In this document: positions 1 to 7,484 of the stretch, piece after piece
Layout of the letters: each line of letters begins with the position of its first letter
Numbering within the stretch: position 1 is the first letter of the stretch
DNA from: Protaetiibacter intestinalis
GTDB taxonomy: Bacteria > Actinomycetota > Actinomycetes > Actinomycetales > Microbacteriaceae
DNA: 64,000 nt
Assembly: GCF_003627075.1 (NCBI RefSeq)
Contig: NZ_CP032630.1
Location: 1,426,001 to 1,490,000 of the forward strand
Direction of reading: 5' to 3'
Program-made: the position numbers and the translations under genes
The notes under the pieces: generated by a model
The model's database searches: none
The model's input: only the letters and a program-made list of their open reading frames with translations
Told to the model about the DNA's origin: nothing

Positions 1-325
1 GCACGACGCCGGTGAGCGTCAGCACGCCGAGCCCCACCCCGAGCAGCAGCATCGCGCCCTGGGTGACGGCGAGCACGCGGCGTCGGTCGAAGCGGTCGGC
101 CACCCAGCCGGTGATCGGCAGCAGCACGAGCTGCGGCCCGAACTGCAACGCCATCACGACGCCCACCGCGATCGCGTCGTCGTCGGTGAGCTCGGCCAGC
201 ACGAGCCAGTCCTGGGCGATGCGCTGCATCCAGGTGCCCGTGTTGGAGACGAGCGCGCCCGCGAACCAGATGCGGTAGTTCCGTGTCGCGAACGAACGGA
301 ACATCTGACTCATCGCATCCATCAT
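1..325 (-). CDS. MFS exporter, N-terminal part (cut by window edge)
   Basis: The visible 108 codons are the amino end of a major facilitator transporter of the enterobactin-exporter-like (MFS_3) type. A short cytoplasmic start (FRSFATRNYRIWF) leads into TM1, then GTWMQRIAQDWLV, typical of this branch, then TM2 and the loop motif GWVADRFDRRRV. The rest lies left of the window. Four in-frame ATGs occur (325, 322, 313, 304); an AGGGG just upstream favours the first two. It diverges from the hydrolase at 386. The substrate cannot be told from this part. Confidence 0.75.
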   Translation of the reverse strand, partial: MMDAMSQMFRSFATRNYRIWFAGALVSNTGTWMQRIAQDWLVLAELTDDDAIAVGVVMALQFGPQLVLLPITGWVADRFDRRRVLAVTQGAMLLLGVGLGVLTLTGVV

Positions 326-385
326 CCACCCCTCGCCTGGATGCCGGCCGCTCGGCGCTACGCTCGGATCCGGCGAGGAGGCCCG

Positions 386-1270
386 ATGACCTACGTGACC
401 CGCACCGAGCACACCTTCGTGGACGCCCACGGGGTGACCATCCACTACTACGTGTGGGCGGCCCCCGAGCCGCGCGCGATCGTGCAGCTGCTGCACGGGG
501 TGGGCGAGTACGCCACCCGCTACGAGCGCTTCGCGCAGGCGCTCGCATTCGCCGGGTACACGGTCTACGCCGACGACCACCGCGGGCACGGCGCCACCGG
601 CCTCGGGCAGTGGGGCGGCGACCACGCGAAGCTCGGCAAGCTCGGCCCGGGCGGCGTCCGCGCCGCCATCGCGGCGATCCAGCAGCTCACGGGCATCATC
701 CGCACCGCGCACCCCGACCTGCCCCTCGCGCTGTTCGGGCACAGCCTGGGGTCGCTGTTCGCGCAGAAGATCATCGGCACGGATGCCGCGAGCTACGACG
801 CCGTGATCCTCTCGGCGAGCGCCTACCGCACCCTCACCGACATGAACGGGGGCGACCTCAACGCGAAGCACAAGCACCTCGGCACGACCGGGCACGAGTG
901 GCTCTCGCGCGACCCCGCGGTGTGGGCGGCGTTCGCGGCCGACCCGCTCACCTTCGATGCCAAGGTGCTGGCGCTCTTCGGCCTGCCCGACACCCTGCGG
1001 CTGCTCGGCACGCCGAGGAGGCTGAACCGGGACCTGCCGATGCTCATCATGATCGGCGAGGAGGATCCGCTGGGCGGCCCCGCGAGCATCCGCAAACTCG
1101 CGGCCGCCTACGAGAAGCGCGGCGGCCTCAGCGATGTGACGGTCACCATCTACCCCGGCGCGCGCCACGAGACCCTCAACGAGACCAACCAGGCCGAGGT
1201 GCGCGCCGACATCGTCGCCTGGCTCGACGCCCACGTCGGTCGTGAGAACCCGAGCCCGCACCGCGGGTAA
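386..1270 (+). CDS. alpha/beta hydrolase, monoacylglycerol-lipase-like
   Basis: Serine hydrolase of the Hydrolase_4 / lysophospholipase group, 294 aa, cytoplasmic with no signal peptide. The oxyanion segment LLHGVGEYATRY and the DDHRGHG segment match that family. The nucleophile elbow is GHSLGS (near residue 120), the acid is likely the Asp in GEEDPLGG and the base the His in GARHETLNE, so the triad is complete. An upstream in-frame start exists at 341, but GAGGAGG sits 5-11 nt before the ATG at 386, which also begins the conserved region. The substrate is probably an acylglycerol or another ester, by family only. Confidence 0.8.
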   Translation: MTYVTRTEHTFVDAHGVTIHYYVWAAPEPRAIVQLLHGVGEYATRYERFAQALAFAGYTVYADDHRGHGATGLGQWGGDHAKLGKLGPGGVRAAIAAIQQLTGIIRTAHPDLPLALFGHSLGSLFAQKIIGTDAASYDAVILSASAYRTLTDMNGGDLNAKHKHLGTTGHEWLSRDPAVWAAFAADPLTFDAKVLALFGLPDTLRLLGTPRRLNRDLPMLIMIGEEDPLGGPASIRKLAAAYEKRGGLSDVTVTIYPGARHETLNETNQAEVRADIVAWLDAHVGRENPSPHRG

Positions 1271-1278
1271 GGCGCACC

Positions 1279-1284
1279 TAAGCT
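1279..1284 (+). promoter_or_regulatory. -10 box TAAGCT of leaderless lipoate-ligase gene
   Basis: TAAGCT lies 6 nt before the GTG at 1291. This fits an actinobacterial -10 hexamer with transcription starting at the start codon. Confidence 0.55.
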
Positions 1285-1290
1285 AGAGGG

Positions 1291-2340
1291 GTGCATGGCG
1301 AGTACAAGGTGCCGGGCGGCAAGCTCGTCGTGGTCGACGTCGACATCGAGGGCGAGCGGCTCGCGAACGTGCGGCTCTCGGGAGACTTCTTCCTCGAACC
1401 CGACGACGCGCTCCCGCTCATCGACGCCGCGCTGACCGGCCTTCCCGCGGATGCCGACGGTCGGGCGATCGCCGCCGCCGTGCAGGCGGCGCTGCCGGAG
1501 GGTGCCGTGATGCTCGGCTTCTCGCCCGAGGCGGTCGCCACCGCGGTGCGCCGCGCCGTGCACCGCGCCACCACCTGGCGCGACTACGACTGGGAGCTCG
1601 TGCATCCCGGCCCCCTCAGCCCCGTCACCCACCTCGCCCTCGACCAGGTGCTCGCCGAGGAGGTCGCGGCCGGTCGCCGCAAGCCCACCCTGCGCATCTG
1701 GGAGTGGGACGAGCCCGCCGTCGTCATCGGCAGCTTCCAGTCGGTGAAGAACGAGGTGGATGCCGAGAACGCCGAGCGTTTCGGCATCCCCGTGGTGCGG
1801 CGCATCTCGGGCGGCGGCGCCATGTTCATGGAGGCGGGCTCCGTCGTCACCTACTCGCTGTACGCGCCGATCGACCTCGTGCAGGGCATGAGCTTCGCCG
1901 ACAGCTACGCCTACCTCGACGACTGGGTGCTCGTGGCGCTGCGCTCTCTCGGCATCGAGGCGACGTACCAGCCGCTCAACGACATCGCGAGCCCCACCGG
2001 CAAGATCGGCGGCGCCGCCCAGAAGCGGCTCGCCGACGGCGCCGTGCTGCACCACGTGACGATGTCGTACGACATCGACGCCGAGAAGATGGTGCAGGTG
2101 CTGCGCATCGGGCGCGAGAAGCTCAGCGACAAGGGCACGAAATCCGCCCAGAAGCGCGTCGACCCGCTGCGCAGCCAGACCGGCCTCTCGCGGGCCGAGA
2201 TCATCGAGCGCATGGTGGCGACCTTCCGCTCGCTGCACGGACTGCACGACGGCGAGATCACCCCGGCCGAGTACGCGCGCGCGGAGCAGCTGGTGGCCGA
2301 GAAGTTCGGCACCGACGAGTGGCTGTACCGGGTCCCGTGA
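1291..2340 (+). CDS. lplA: lipoate-protein ligase with N-terminal accessory domain
   Basis: Biotin/lipoate A/B ligase family protein, 349 aa; members attach lipoate or octanoate to E2 and H proteins. Residues 5-90 (YKVPGGKLVVVDVDIEG..., LSGDFFLEP) match the accessory domain that is normally carboxyl-terminal in LplA or separate as LplB. The catalytic domain follows, with RRISGGGAMFM in place of the usual RRxSGGGAVxH and the lipoyl-adenylate lysine region KIGGAAQKR. So the domain order is permuted relative to E. coli LplA. The GTG start fits a leaderless promoter. Its stop overlaps the next start (GTGA), coupling it to the heme/iron permease. A role as octanoyl transferase rather than ligase cannot be excluded. 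Confidence 0.8.
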   Translation: MHGEYKVPGGKLVVVDVDIEGERLANVRLSGDFFLEPDDALPLIDAALTGLPADADGRAIAAAVQAALPEGAVMLGFSPEAVATAVRRAVHRATTWRDYDWELVHPGPLSPVTHLALDQVLAEEVAAGRRKPTLRIWEWDEPAVVIGSFQSVKNEVDAENAERFGIPVVRRISGGGAMFMEAGSVVTYSLYAPIDLVQGMSFADSYAYLDDWVLVALRSLGIEATYQPLNDIASPTGKIGGAAQKRLADGAVLHHVTMSYDIDAEKMVQVLRIGREKLSDKGTKSAQKRVDPLRSQTGLSRAEIIERMVATFRSLHGLHDGEITPAEYARAEQLVAEKFGTDEWLYRVP

Positions 2341-3404
2341 GCCGCCCCGCGGCCGGCGGGGGAGCCCACCTCGCGCGACGGCGCACCCTCCTCGGGGTGG
2401 CGCTCGCCGTGCTGCTCGTGGCGGCGGTGCTCGTCTCGGCGGTCGTCGGCCAGTTCCCGGTGAGCGTCGCGGAGGTGGTCGGCTCGCTGCTGCGCGCGGT
2501 CGGCATCCCCAACGGCTGGGCGCCCGACGACCCGACGACGGAGGCGGCGCTCTGGGTGATCCGGTTCCCGCGCATCGTCATGGCGATCGCCGTCGGTGCC
2601 GCGCTCGCGGTGGCGGGCACCGTCATGCAGGCGATCTTCGGCAACCCGCTCGCCGAGCCGGGTGTCGTGGGCGTCTCCTCCGGTGCGGCGCTCGGTGCGG
2701 CGGTGGCCATCGTCTCCGGGCTGCTCGCCTTCGGCGAGTGGACGATCGCGCTGCTCGCCTTCGCGGGCGGCCTCGGCGCGACGCTGCTCGTCTACGGCGT
2801 CTCGCGCGCGGGCGGCCGCACCGAGGTGGTGACGCTGCTGCTCACCGGCATCGCCGTCAACGCCTTCGGCGGTGCCGGGCTCGCGTTCCTGCTGTTCCTC
2901 GCGGGCACCGCGAGTCGCGAGCAGATCGTGTTCTGGCAGCTCGGATCGCTCAGCGGCTCGCTCTGGCGGGAGTCGATCCTGGTGGTCGTCGTCGCGGCGA
3001 TCGGCACGGTGGTCGCCGTCGTGCTCGGCCGGCGCTACGACATCCTGTCGCTCGGGGAGCGGAACGCCCGGCACCTCGGCGTCGACGTGGAGCGGCTGCG
3101 GTTCTGGTCGATCGTGCTCGTCGCGCTGCTCACGGGCGCGGCGGTGGCGTTCGTCGGCATCATCGCCTTCGTGGGCCTCGTCATCCCGCATCTCATGCGC
3201 ATGATCATCGGGCCGTCGCACCGCGCGCTGCTCGCATCGAGCGCGGCGGGCGGCGCGCTGCTCATCGTCGTGGCGGACCTGCTCTCGCGCACCCTCGTGT
3301 CGGGGGCGGAGCTGCCGATCGGCCTGCTCACCTCGCTCATCGGCGGCCCGTTCTTCTTCTTCCTGCTGTGGCGTCAGCGCCGCGCGTCGGGGGGATGGGC
3401 ATGA
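2337..3404 (+). CDS. hmuU: FecCD-family heme/iron ABC permease
   Basis: Membrane subunit of a siderophore/heme importer, 355 aa, with about ten transmembrane helices. Family hallmarks visible are RFPRIVMAIAVGAALAVAG, the GNPLAEPGVVGVSSGAALGA segment and the coupling region LGERNARHLGVDV. The loop GIIAFVGLVIPHLMRMIIG contacts the ATPase. The GTG at 2337 overlaps the ligase stop; an in-frame extension into the ligase gene is ignored because the first helix begins about 20 residues after this GTG. The ATPase gene overlaps its end. No periplasmic-binding-protein gene is present nearby, although hmuT usually precedes hmuU. Heme versus siderophore specificity is inferred from HmuV resemblance only. 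Confidence 0.8.
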   Translation: MSRPAAGGGAHLARRRTLLGVALAVLLVAAVLVSAVVGQFPVSVAEVVGSLLRAVGIPNGWAPDDPTTEAALWVIRFPRIVMAIAVGAALAVAGTVMQAIFGNPLAEPGVVGVSSGAALGAAVAIVSGLLAFGEWTIALLAFAGGLGATLLVYGVSRAGGRTEVVTLLLTGIAVNAFGGAGLAFLLFLAGTASREQIVFWQLGSLSGSLWRESILVVVVAAIGTVVAVVLGRRYDILSLGERNARHLGVDVERLRFWSIVLVALLTGAAVAFVGIIAFVGLVIPHLMRMIIGPSHRALLASSAAGGALLIVVADLLSRTLVSGAELPIGLLTSLIGGPFFFFLLWRQRRASGGWA

Positions 3405-4162
3405 CGGGCCTGCGCGCGGAGGGCGTCACGGTCGAGCTCGGCGGGCGCGCCGTCGTGCAGGGGGTGAACCTCGAGGTGGCGGCGGGTGAGGTGCTCGCCC
3501 TCGTCGGACCGAACGGCGCCGGCAAGTCGACACTGCTCGCGGCGATCTCGGGCGAACGCGCGCCGAGCCACGGCCGGGTGGTCGTGGCGGGCCGCGAGGT
3601 GGGCGAGTACACCCCGCTCGAGCTGGCGCGGGTGCGCGCGATGCTCACCCAGGACAACGCCGTCAGCTTCCCCTTCCTCGTCGCGGATGTCGTGGAGATG
3701 GGGCGCAGCCCCTGGGCGCGCACGGGCGAGCGCGAGCGCGACGACGCGGTCATCGCATCCGCCACCGCCCGCACCGACATCGCGCACCTCGTGAAGCGCC
3801 GCTTCACCGAGCTCTCGGGCGGCGAGCGCGCCCGCGTCTCGCTCGCCCGCGTGCTCGCCCAGGACACGCCCGTCGTGCTGCTCGACGAGCCGACCGCGGC
3901 CCTCGACCTGCGCCACCAGGAGGACGTGCTGCGCATCGCGCGCGAGCTCGCCGCCGAGGGCCGAACGGTGGTCGTCGTGCTGCACGACCTCTCCCTCGCG
4001 GGCGCCTACGCGGATCGCGTGGCCCTCCTCGAGGACGGCCGCCTCCGCGCCCACGGCACCCCCGTCGAGGTGCTCACCGCCGAGCTCGTCTCCGAGGTCT
4101 ACCGCCTCCCCGTCGAGGTGCTCGTCCGCGACGGTCGCCCCCTCCTGATCCCGGTGCGCTAG
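3401..4162 (+). CDS. hmuV: heme/iron ABC transporter ATP-binding protein
   Basis: ATPase subunit of the preceding importer, 253 aa, with all ABC motifs. Walker A is GPNGAGKST (near residue 36), followed by Q-loop LTQDN, signature LSGGERAR, Walker B VVLLDEP and the switch histidine in VVLHDLSLAGAYAD. The segment SFPFLVADVVEMGRSPW is typical of HmuV/FecE ATPases. The ATG at 3401 overlaps the permease stop (ATGA), with a GGGGGGATGGG purine tract upstream. The gene ends just before a long perfect hairpin. Confidence 0.85.
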   Translation: MTGLRAEGVTVELGGRAVVQGVNLEVAAGEVLALVGPNGAGKSTLLAAISGERAPSHGRVVVAGREVGEYTPLELARVRAMLTQDNAVSFPFLVADVVEMGRSPWARTGERERDDAVIASATARTDIAHLVKRRFTELSGGERARVSLARVLAQDTPVVLLDEPTAALDLRHQEDVLRIARELAAEGRTVVVVLHDLSLAGAYADRVALLEDGRLRAHGTPVEVLTAELVSEVYRLPVEVLVRDGRPLLIPVR

Positions 4163-4237
4163 TCCGTTCGGGAGGACGACGCGCCGTGCAGCCCCTCCAA
4201 TCCGGGCCGTGTGCGGCGCGTCGTCCTCCCGAACGGA
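4163..4237 (+). terminator. 24-bp perfect inverted repeat after hmuV
   Basis: Bases 4163-4186 are the exact reverse complement of 4214-4237 (TCCGTTCGGGAGGACGACGC and onward), with a 27-nt loop. It begins directly after the hmuV stop codon and ends 7 nt before the -10 box of the next gene. A U-tract is lacking, as is common in high-GC actinobacteria. It most likely ends the lplA-hmuUV transcript; a palindromic repeat element is the alternative. Confidence 0.55.
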
Positions 4238-4244
4238 GAGCACG

Positions 4245-4250
4245 TAGGCT
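4245..4250 (+). promoter_or_regulatory. -10 box TAGGCT of leaderless GDSL hydrolase gene
   Basis: TAGGCT is followed by a 6-nt spacer (CGGGCG) and the GTG start at 4257. Confidence 0.6.
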
Positions 4251-4256
4251 CGGGCG

Positions 4257-5024
4257 GTGGGTTCCGTACGGTACGTCGCCATCGGCGACTCGTTCAGCGA
4301 GGGGATGGGCGACGAGCTGCCCGACGGCACGGTGCGCGGCTGGGCGGACCTCGCCGCGCAGGGCTGGGCCGACGGCCTCGGCGAGCCGGTCGAGTACGCC
4401 AACCTCGCCATCCGCGGCAAGCTCATCGCACCCATCGTCGAGCAGCAGCTCGAGCCGGCGCTCGCCCTGAAGCCCACCCACCTGAGCTTCAACGGGGGCG
4501 GCAACGACATCCTGCGGCCGCGCGCCGACGCCGAGCACATCGCCGACCTCTTCGAGCATGTCGTGCGGCGCTGCGACGAGGAGGGGGTGACGCTCATCCT
4601 GCTGTCGGGCGCCAACCCCACCGCGCAGCTGCCGCTCGGGTCCGTCATGCGGCGCCGCGGCGACCTGTTGGCCCGGGTCGTCGAGGCGCGCATCGGAGGC
4701 CGCGACGACATCGTGCGCGCGCTCAACTGGTTCGACGCCGAGCTCGCGAAGCCGTCGTACTGGTCGGACGACCGCCTGCACATGAACCCGCGCGGCCATC
4801 ACCGGGTCGCCGCGCGGCTGCTCGACGCGCTTGGTGTGCCGCGTCCGGATGCGTGGTGGTCGCTTCCCGAGCTGCCCGCCTCCGGCCCGCGCGGTGCCGC
4901 CTACTACCGCGAGCACGTCGGCCCGTGGGTGAAGCGCCGCCTCACCGGCACCTCCTCGGGCGACGGCCGCGAGCCGAAGTTCGGCGGCGGCTGGGTGACG
5001 CGGAACCCCGCCGGGATAGCGTGA
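4257..5024 (+). CDS. SGNH/GDSL hydrolase
   Basis: Small esterase of the SGNH superfamily, 255 aa, probably cytoplasmic since there is no signal peptide. Block I is VAIGDSFSEGMGDE with the catalytic Ser, block II contains NLAIRG, block III is NGGGND, and block V is DRLHMNPRGHH with the Asp-x-x-His pair. All four signature residues S, G, N and H are therefore present. The GTG start follows a leaderless promoter and fits the family's start 6-8 residues before GDS. The next gene starts 5 bp after its stop, and that gene's -10 box overlaps this stop codon. The substrate is unknown. Confidence 0.85.
   Translation: MGSVRYVAIGDSFSEGMGDELPDGTVRGWADLAAQGWADGLGEPVEYANLAIRGKLIAPIVEQQLEPALALKPTHLSFNGGGNDILRPRADAEHIADLFEHVVRRCDEEGVTLILLSGANPTAQLPLGSVMRRRGDLLARVVEARIGGRDDIVRALNWFDAELAKPSYWSDDRLHMNPRGHHRVAARLLDALGVPRPDAWWSLPELPASGPRGAAYYREHVGPWVKRRLTGTSSGDGREPKFGGGWVTRNPAGIA
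5017..5022 (+). promoter_or_regulatory. -10 box TAGCGT overlapping the upstream stop codon
   Basis: TAGCGT ends on the first base of the GDSL hydrolase stop (TGA 5022-5024) and lies 6 nt before the ATG at 5029. This gives the membrane-protein gene its own leaderless promoter. Confidence 0.5.
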
Positions 5025-5028
5025 TCGG

Positions 5029-5973
5029 ATGAGCTCCTCCGCGTGGCCCGAGGCCGAGCCGCCCGTCCGTCGCCCGCCACGGTGGGGCGCGGCGCTCGCG
5101 AGCGTCGCGATCGGCGTCGGCGGGGCGCTGCTCGGCCTCCTGCCGTGGATCGCCACCGGGATGCGGCTGCCGCTGCAGAACCTGTGGGCCCTCGACGCGC
5201 TGCCGGAGGACATGCCCGTGGCCTGGCTGCCGTTCAGCCAGTACTCCGTGACCTTCCTGCTCGCCGTGCTCGTGGTGGGCGCCGCGGCCGCGGGGATCGC
5301 GACCCGCGTGCTGCGGCGACGGCTGCCGTCGGCGGCACCCGTCACCGTCGCGGCGGGGCTGCTCTTCGTGCAGGTCGTCGCGGCCGCGCAGGCCGTGGAG
5401 GTGCTGCGGGCCGGGCTGCAGACCGGCGACGAGGCCGCGTTCTATCTCGCGGCGTGCATCGGTGTGGCGGTGTTCGGGATGGTCGGCGGGCTGCTCGGTT
5501 TCGCGGCCGTCGCCCGCGGGGGCGTGCCGGTCGCGGTCGTGGCGTTGACGCTCGCGGCGATCTCGGTCGGATGGTGGATCTCCGGGTACCTCGCGCTGCT
5601 CGGTCCGCTGTCGCCGCTGCCCTACGCCCTGGCGCCGCTCGCCACCTGGATCCCGCCCGTGCTCGCGGGCGCCGCGATCGCCTGGGGCGGAGTCCGCACG
5701 CGCGGGCGGATCGTCGCGGCCGCGGTCGGCCTCGTGCTGCTCTGGGTCGTGCCGGCGCTCGCGACCGCCGTGCAGTCGGCGGTCGGCTCGCGGGTGCTGC
5801 TGCGGAGCCCGGGGGACCTGCTCGACTACGGCTGGAGCGTGTTCGTGTCGGCGCTCACGATGCCGCAGCTCGTGCTGCCGCGACTCGCGGTCGCGGTCGT
5901 CGTGGCGGCGGTGGGGTTCGCGGGCGTGGCGGTGGTCTCGAGGCGGGTTGCTCAGCGCGTCAGCAGCGGCTGA
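5029..5973 (+). CDS. uncharacterised integral membrane protein
   Basis: 314 aa, not recognised. A proline-rich cytoplasmic start (about 20 residues) is followed by eight or so hydrophobic segments, for example near residues 22-42, 65-86, 101-120, 137-160, 166-187, 200-222, 229-250 and 285-305. No catalytic or binding motif is apparent. The protein ends with a short basic tail. Its last 22 bases overlap the convergent GNAT gene. The neighbouring hydrolase gives no clear functional link because each has its own promoter. Confidence 0.6.
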   Translation: MSSSAWPEAEPPVRRPPRWGAALASVAIGVGGALLGLLPWIATGMRLPLQNLWALDALPEDMPVAWLPFSQYSVTFLLAVLVVGAAAAGIATRVLRRRLPSAAPVTVAAGLLFVQVVAAAQAVEVLRAGLQTGDEAAFYLAACIGVAVFGMVGGLLGFAAVARGGVPVAVVALTLAAISVGWWISGYLALLGPLSPLPYALAPLATWIPPVLAGAAIAWGGVRTRGRIVAAAVGLVLLWVVPALATAVQSAVGSRVLLRSPGDLLDYGWSVFVSALTMPQLVLPRLAVAVVVAAVGFAGVAVVSRRVAQRVSSG

Positions 5974-6236
5974 TAGTCCGGATGCCGCTCGACGTAGGCG
6001 GCGATGAAGGGGCACAGCGCGACGACGCGCGTGCCCTCCTCGGCGGCCACCGCATCCAGCGCGCTCTTCGCGAGCAGTGACCCGAGCCCGCGCTCCTGGA
6101 TGGTCGGGTCGATCTCGGTGTGGGTGAAGGTGATGACGCCGGGTTCGCGCCGGTAGAGGGCCTTGCCGATCACCTCGCCATCGCGTTCGAGCACGAATCG
6201 GCTGCGTTCGGGGAGGTCGACGACGCGATCGGTCAT
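5952..6236 (-). CDS. small GNAT-family N-acetyltransferase
   Basis: 94-aa protein of the short GNAT group (Acetyltransf_CG, YjdJ/YidJ-like). These proteins bind acetyl-CoA; their substrates are mostly unknown. The hallmark ITFTHTEIDPTIQERGLGSLLA has the acetyl-CoA pyrophosphate loop (ERGLGS), followed by the family's ending VVALCPFIAAYVERHPDYQ. Length is normal for the family. The ATG at 6236 has a TANNNT box 6 nt upstream. Its 3' end overlaps the membrane-protein gene tail to tail. Confidence 0.8.
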   Translation of the reverse strand: MTDRVVDLPERSRFVLERDGEVIGKALYRREPGVITFTHTEIDPTIQERGLGSLLAKSALDAVAAEEGTRVVALCPFIAAYVERHPDYQPLLTR

Positions 6237-6242
6237 GCTCCG

Positions 6243-6248
6243 ACGCTA
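6243..6248 (-). promoter_or_regulatory. -10 box TAGCGT of leaderless GNAT gene
   Basis: On the minus strand TAGCGT is followed by CGGAGC and then the ATG at 6236. Confidence 0.55.
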
Positions 6249-6291
6249 GCCGGTGGCCGCGCGCCGCGCTTGCCGGCATCCCACTTGGCGT

Positions 6292-6416
6292 CCCATCTCA
6301 AGGAGCCGAACCACCCATCTCAAGGAGTGCGCTCGGAGAAACCGTCACACGGGCCGCATCCGCCTCACCCTCCACACGGGTTCCTTGAGATGGGATGCCC
6401 CACTCCTTGAGATGGG
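6292..6416. repeat. four copies of CCCATCTCAAGGAG, two direct and two inverted
   Basis: Copies lie at 6292-6305 and 6314-6327 (forward) and at 6382-6394 (reverse, 13 of 14 bases) and 6403-6416 (reverse). The inner forward and outer reverse copies extend to a 16-bp perfect inverted repeat, CCCATCTCAAGGAGTG. The block fills the gap between the end of the LacI gene and the start of the GNAT gene and holds no credible ORF. It could fold into a large stem, act as a terminator, or be the remnant of a palindromic element. Confidence 0.7.
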
Positions 6417-6431
6417 AGGGGGTGGGAGGGA

Positions 6432-7448
6432 TCACTCCGAGCCGCGCTCGATGATGCGCGTCGGCATCATCGTGATCTGCGACACCGTGCCGCCGTCGAT
6501 GAGGTGCAGCAGCACGTCGACCATGCGCCGCCCCTGCTCGACGGTCGGCTGCTCGACGGTCGTGAGCGGCGGGCTCGACGACTGGGCGGCGTAGTCGTTG
6601 TCGAAGGTCACGAGTCCCAGGTCGTGCGGCACCGCCTTGCCGTGGCTGCGCAGCACGTTGAGGGCACCGGATGCCATGAGCGAGCTCGCCGCGAACACCC
6701 CGTCGAGCTCGGGCTCGCGTTCCAGCAGCCGACGCATGGCGGCCTCGCCGCCCGCCGGGCTGAAGTCGCCGTGCTCGACGAGGTCGGTCGGGATCCCGGC
6801 GGCGTCGAGCGCCTGCCGCCAGCCCTCGAGGCGGTCGAGTCCCGCGGACATGTCGGCGGGGCCGGCGATCGTCGCGATGCGGCGGCGCCCGTGCTCGACG
6901 AGCGTGCGGGTGACGTTGCGGGCCGCCTCGACGTTGTCGACGTCGATGTAGTACGCCGCCGAGCCCTCCTGGCTCATGGGCCGCCCGCCGAACACGACCG
7001 GGATCGAGCGCGCGAGCTGCGTGTAGGAGCGGTCGTCGGAGTGGTGCGACAGCACGAGGGCGCCGTCGACGTTGCCCGCCTGCAGGTAGCGGCGGGTCTT
7101 CTCGCCGTCGTTCTCGGCGGCGATGAGCAGGCTCAGCGTGTAGTCGGTGTCGGCGAGGTACATGGCGATGCCCTGCACGACGGTGGCGAAGTACGGGTCG
7201 GCGAAGAACTTGGCCGTGTTCTCGGGGATGACGAGGGCGATCGACTGCGTGCGCCGGCTCGCGAGGGTGCGGGCGGCGCGGTTCGGCACGTACCCGAGCT
7301 CGTCGATCGCCTTCTGCACCGCGGCGAGCGCTTCGGGCGTCACCTTCGGGGAGTCGTTGATGACGCGCGACACGGTGGACCGGGACACACCGGCGGCAGC
7401 GGCGACCATCTCGAGGGTCGGCGCTCCTCCGCGCAGTTCCGGGGTCAT
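6432..7448 (-). CDS. cebR: LacI-family repressor of cellobiose genes (CebR-like)
   Basis: LacI/GalR repressor, 338 aa. The N-terminal HTH (TLEMVAAAAGVSRSTVSRVI) and hinge helix NRAARTLASRRT precede a periplasmic-binding-like sensor domain. The core reads SIALVIPENTAKFFADPYF, close to actinobacterial CebR as I recall it. It ends the cebEFG-bglC gene block, and the TGGGAGCGCTCCCA sites upstream of cebE are the known CebR/BglR-type operator in streptomycetes. It probably releases DNA on binding cellobiose or a related beta-glucoside. An AGGAGG lies 7-8 nt before the ATG. Gene identity by order and operator is strong; ligand is inferred. Confidence 0.82.
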   Translation of the reverse strand: MTPELRGGAPTLEMVAAAAGVSRSTVSRVINDSPKVTPEALAAVQKAIDELGYVPNRAARTLASRRTQSIALVIPENTAKFFADPYFATVVQGIAMYLADTDYTLSLLIAAENDGEKTRRYLQAGNVDGALVLSHHSDDRSYTQLARSIPVVFGGRPMSQEGSAAYYIDVDNVEAARNVTRTLVEHGRRRIATIAGPADMSAGLDRLEGWRQALDAAGIPTDLVEHGDFSPAGGEAAMRRLLEREPELDGVFAASSLMASGALNVLRSHGKAVPHDLGLVTFDNDYAAQSSSPPLTTVEQPTVEQGRRMVDVLLHLIDGGTVSQITMMPTRIIERGSE

Positions 7449-7484
7449 CGGGGGGTCCTCCTGGCCGGGATCGGCCTGTTCATC

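Noticed and set aside
6292..6416. CRISPR-like array
   Set aside because: The repeats are 14 bp, mixed in orientation and irregularly spaced, and no cas gene is present.
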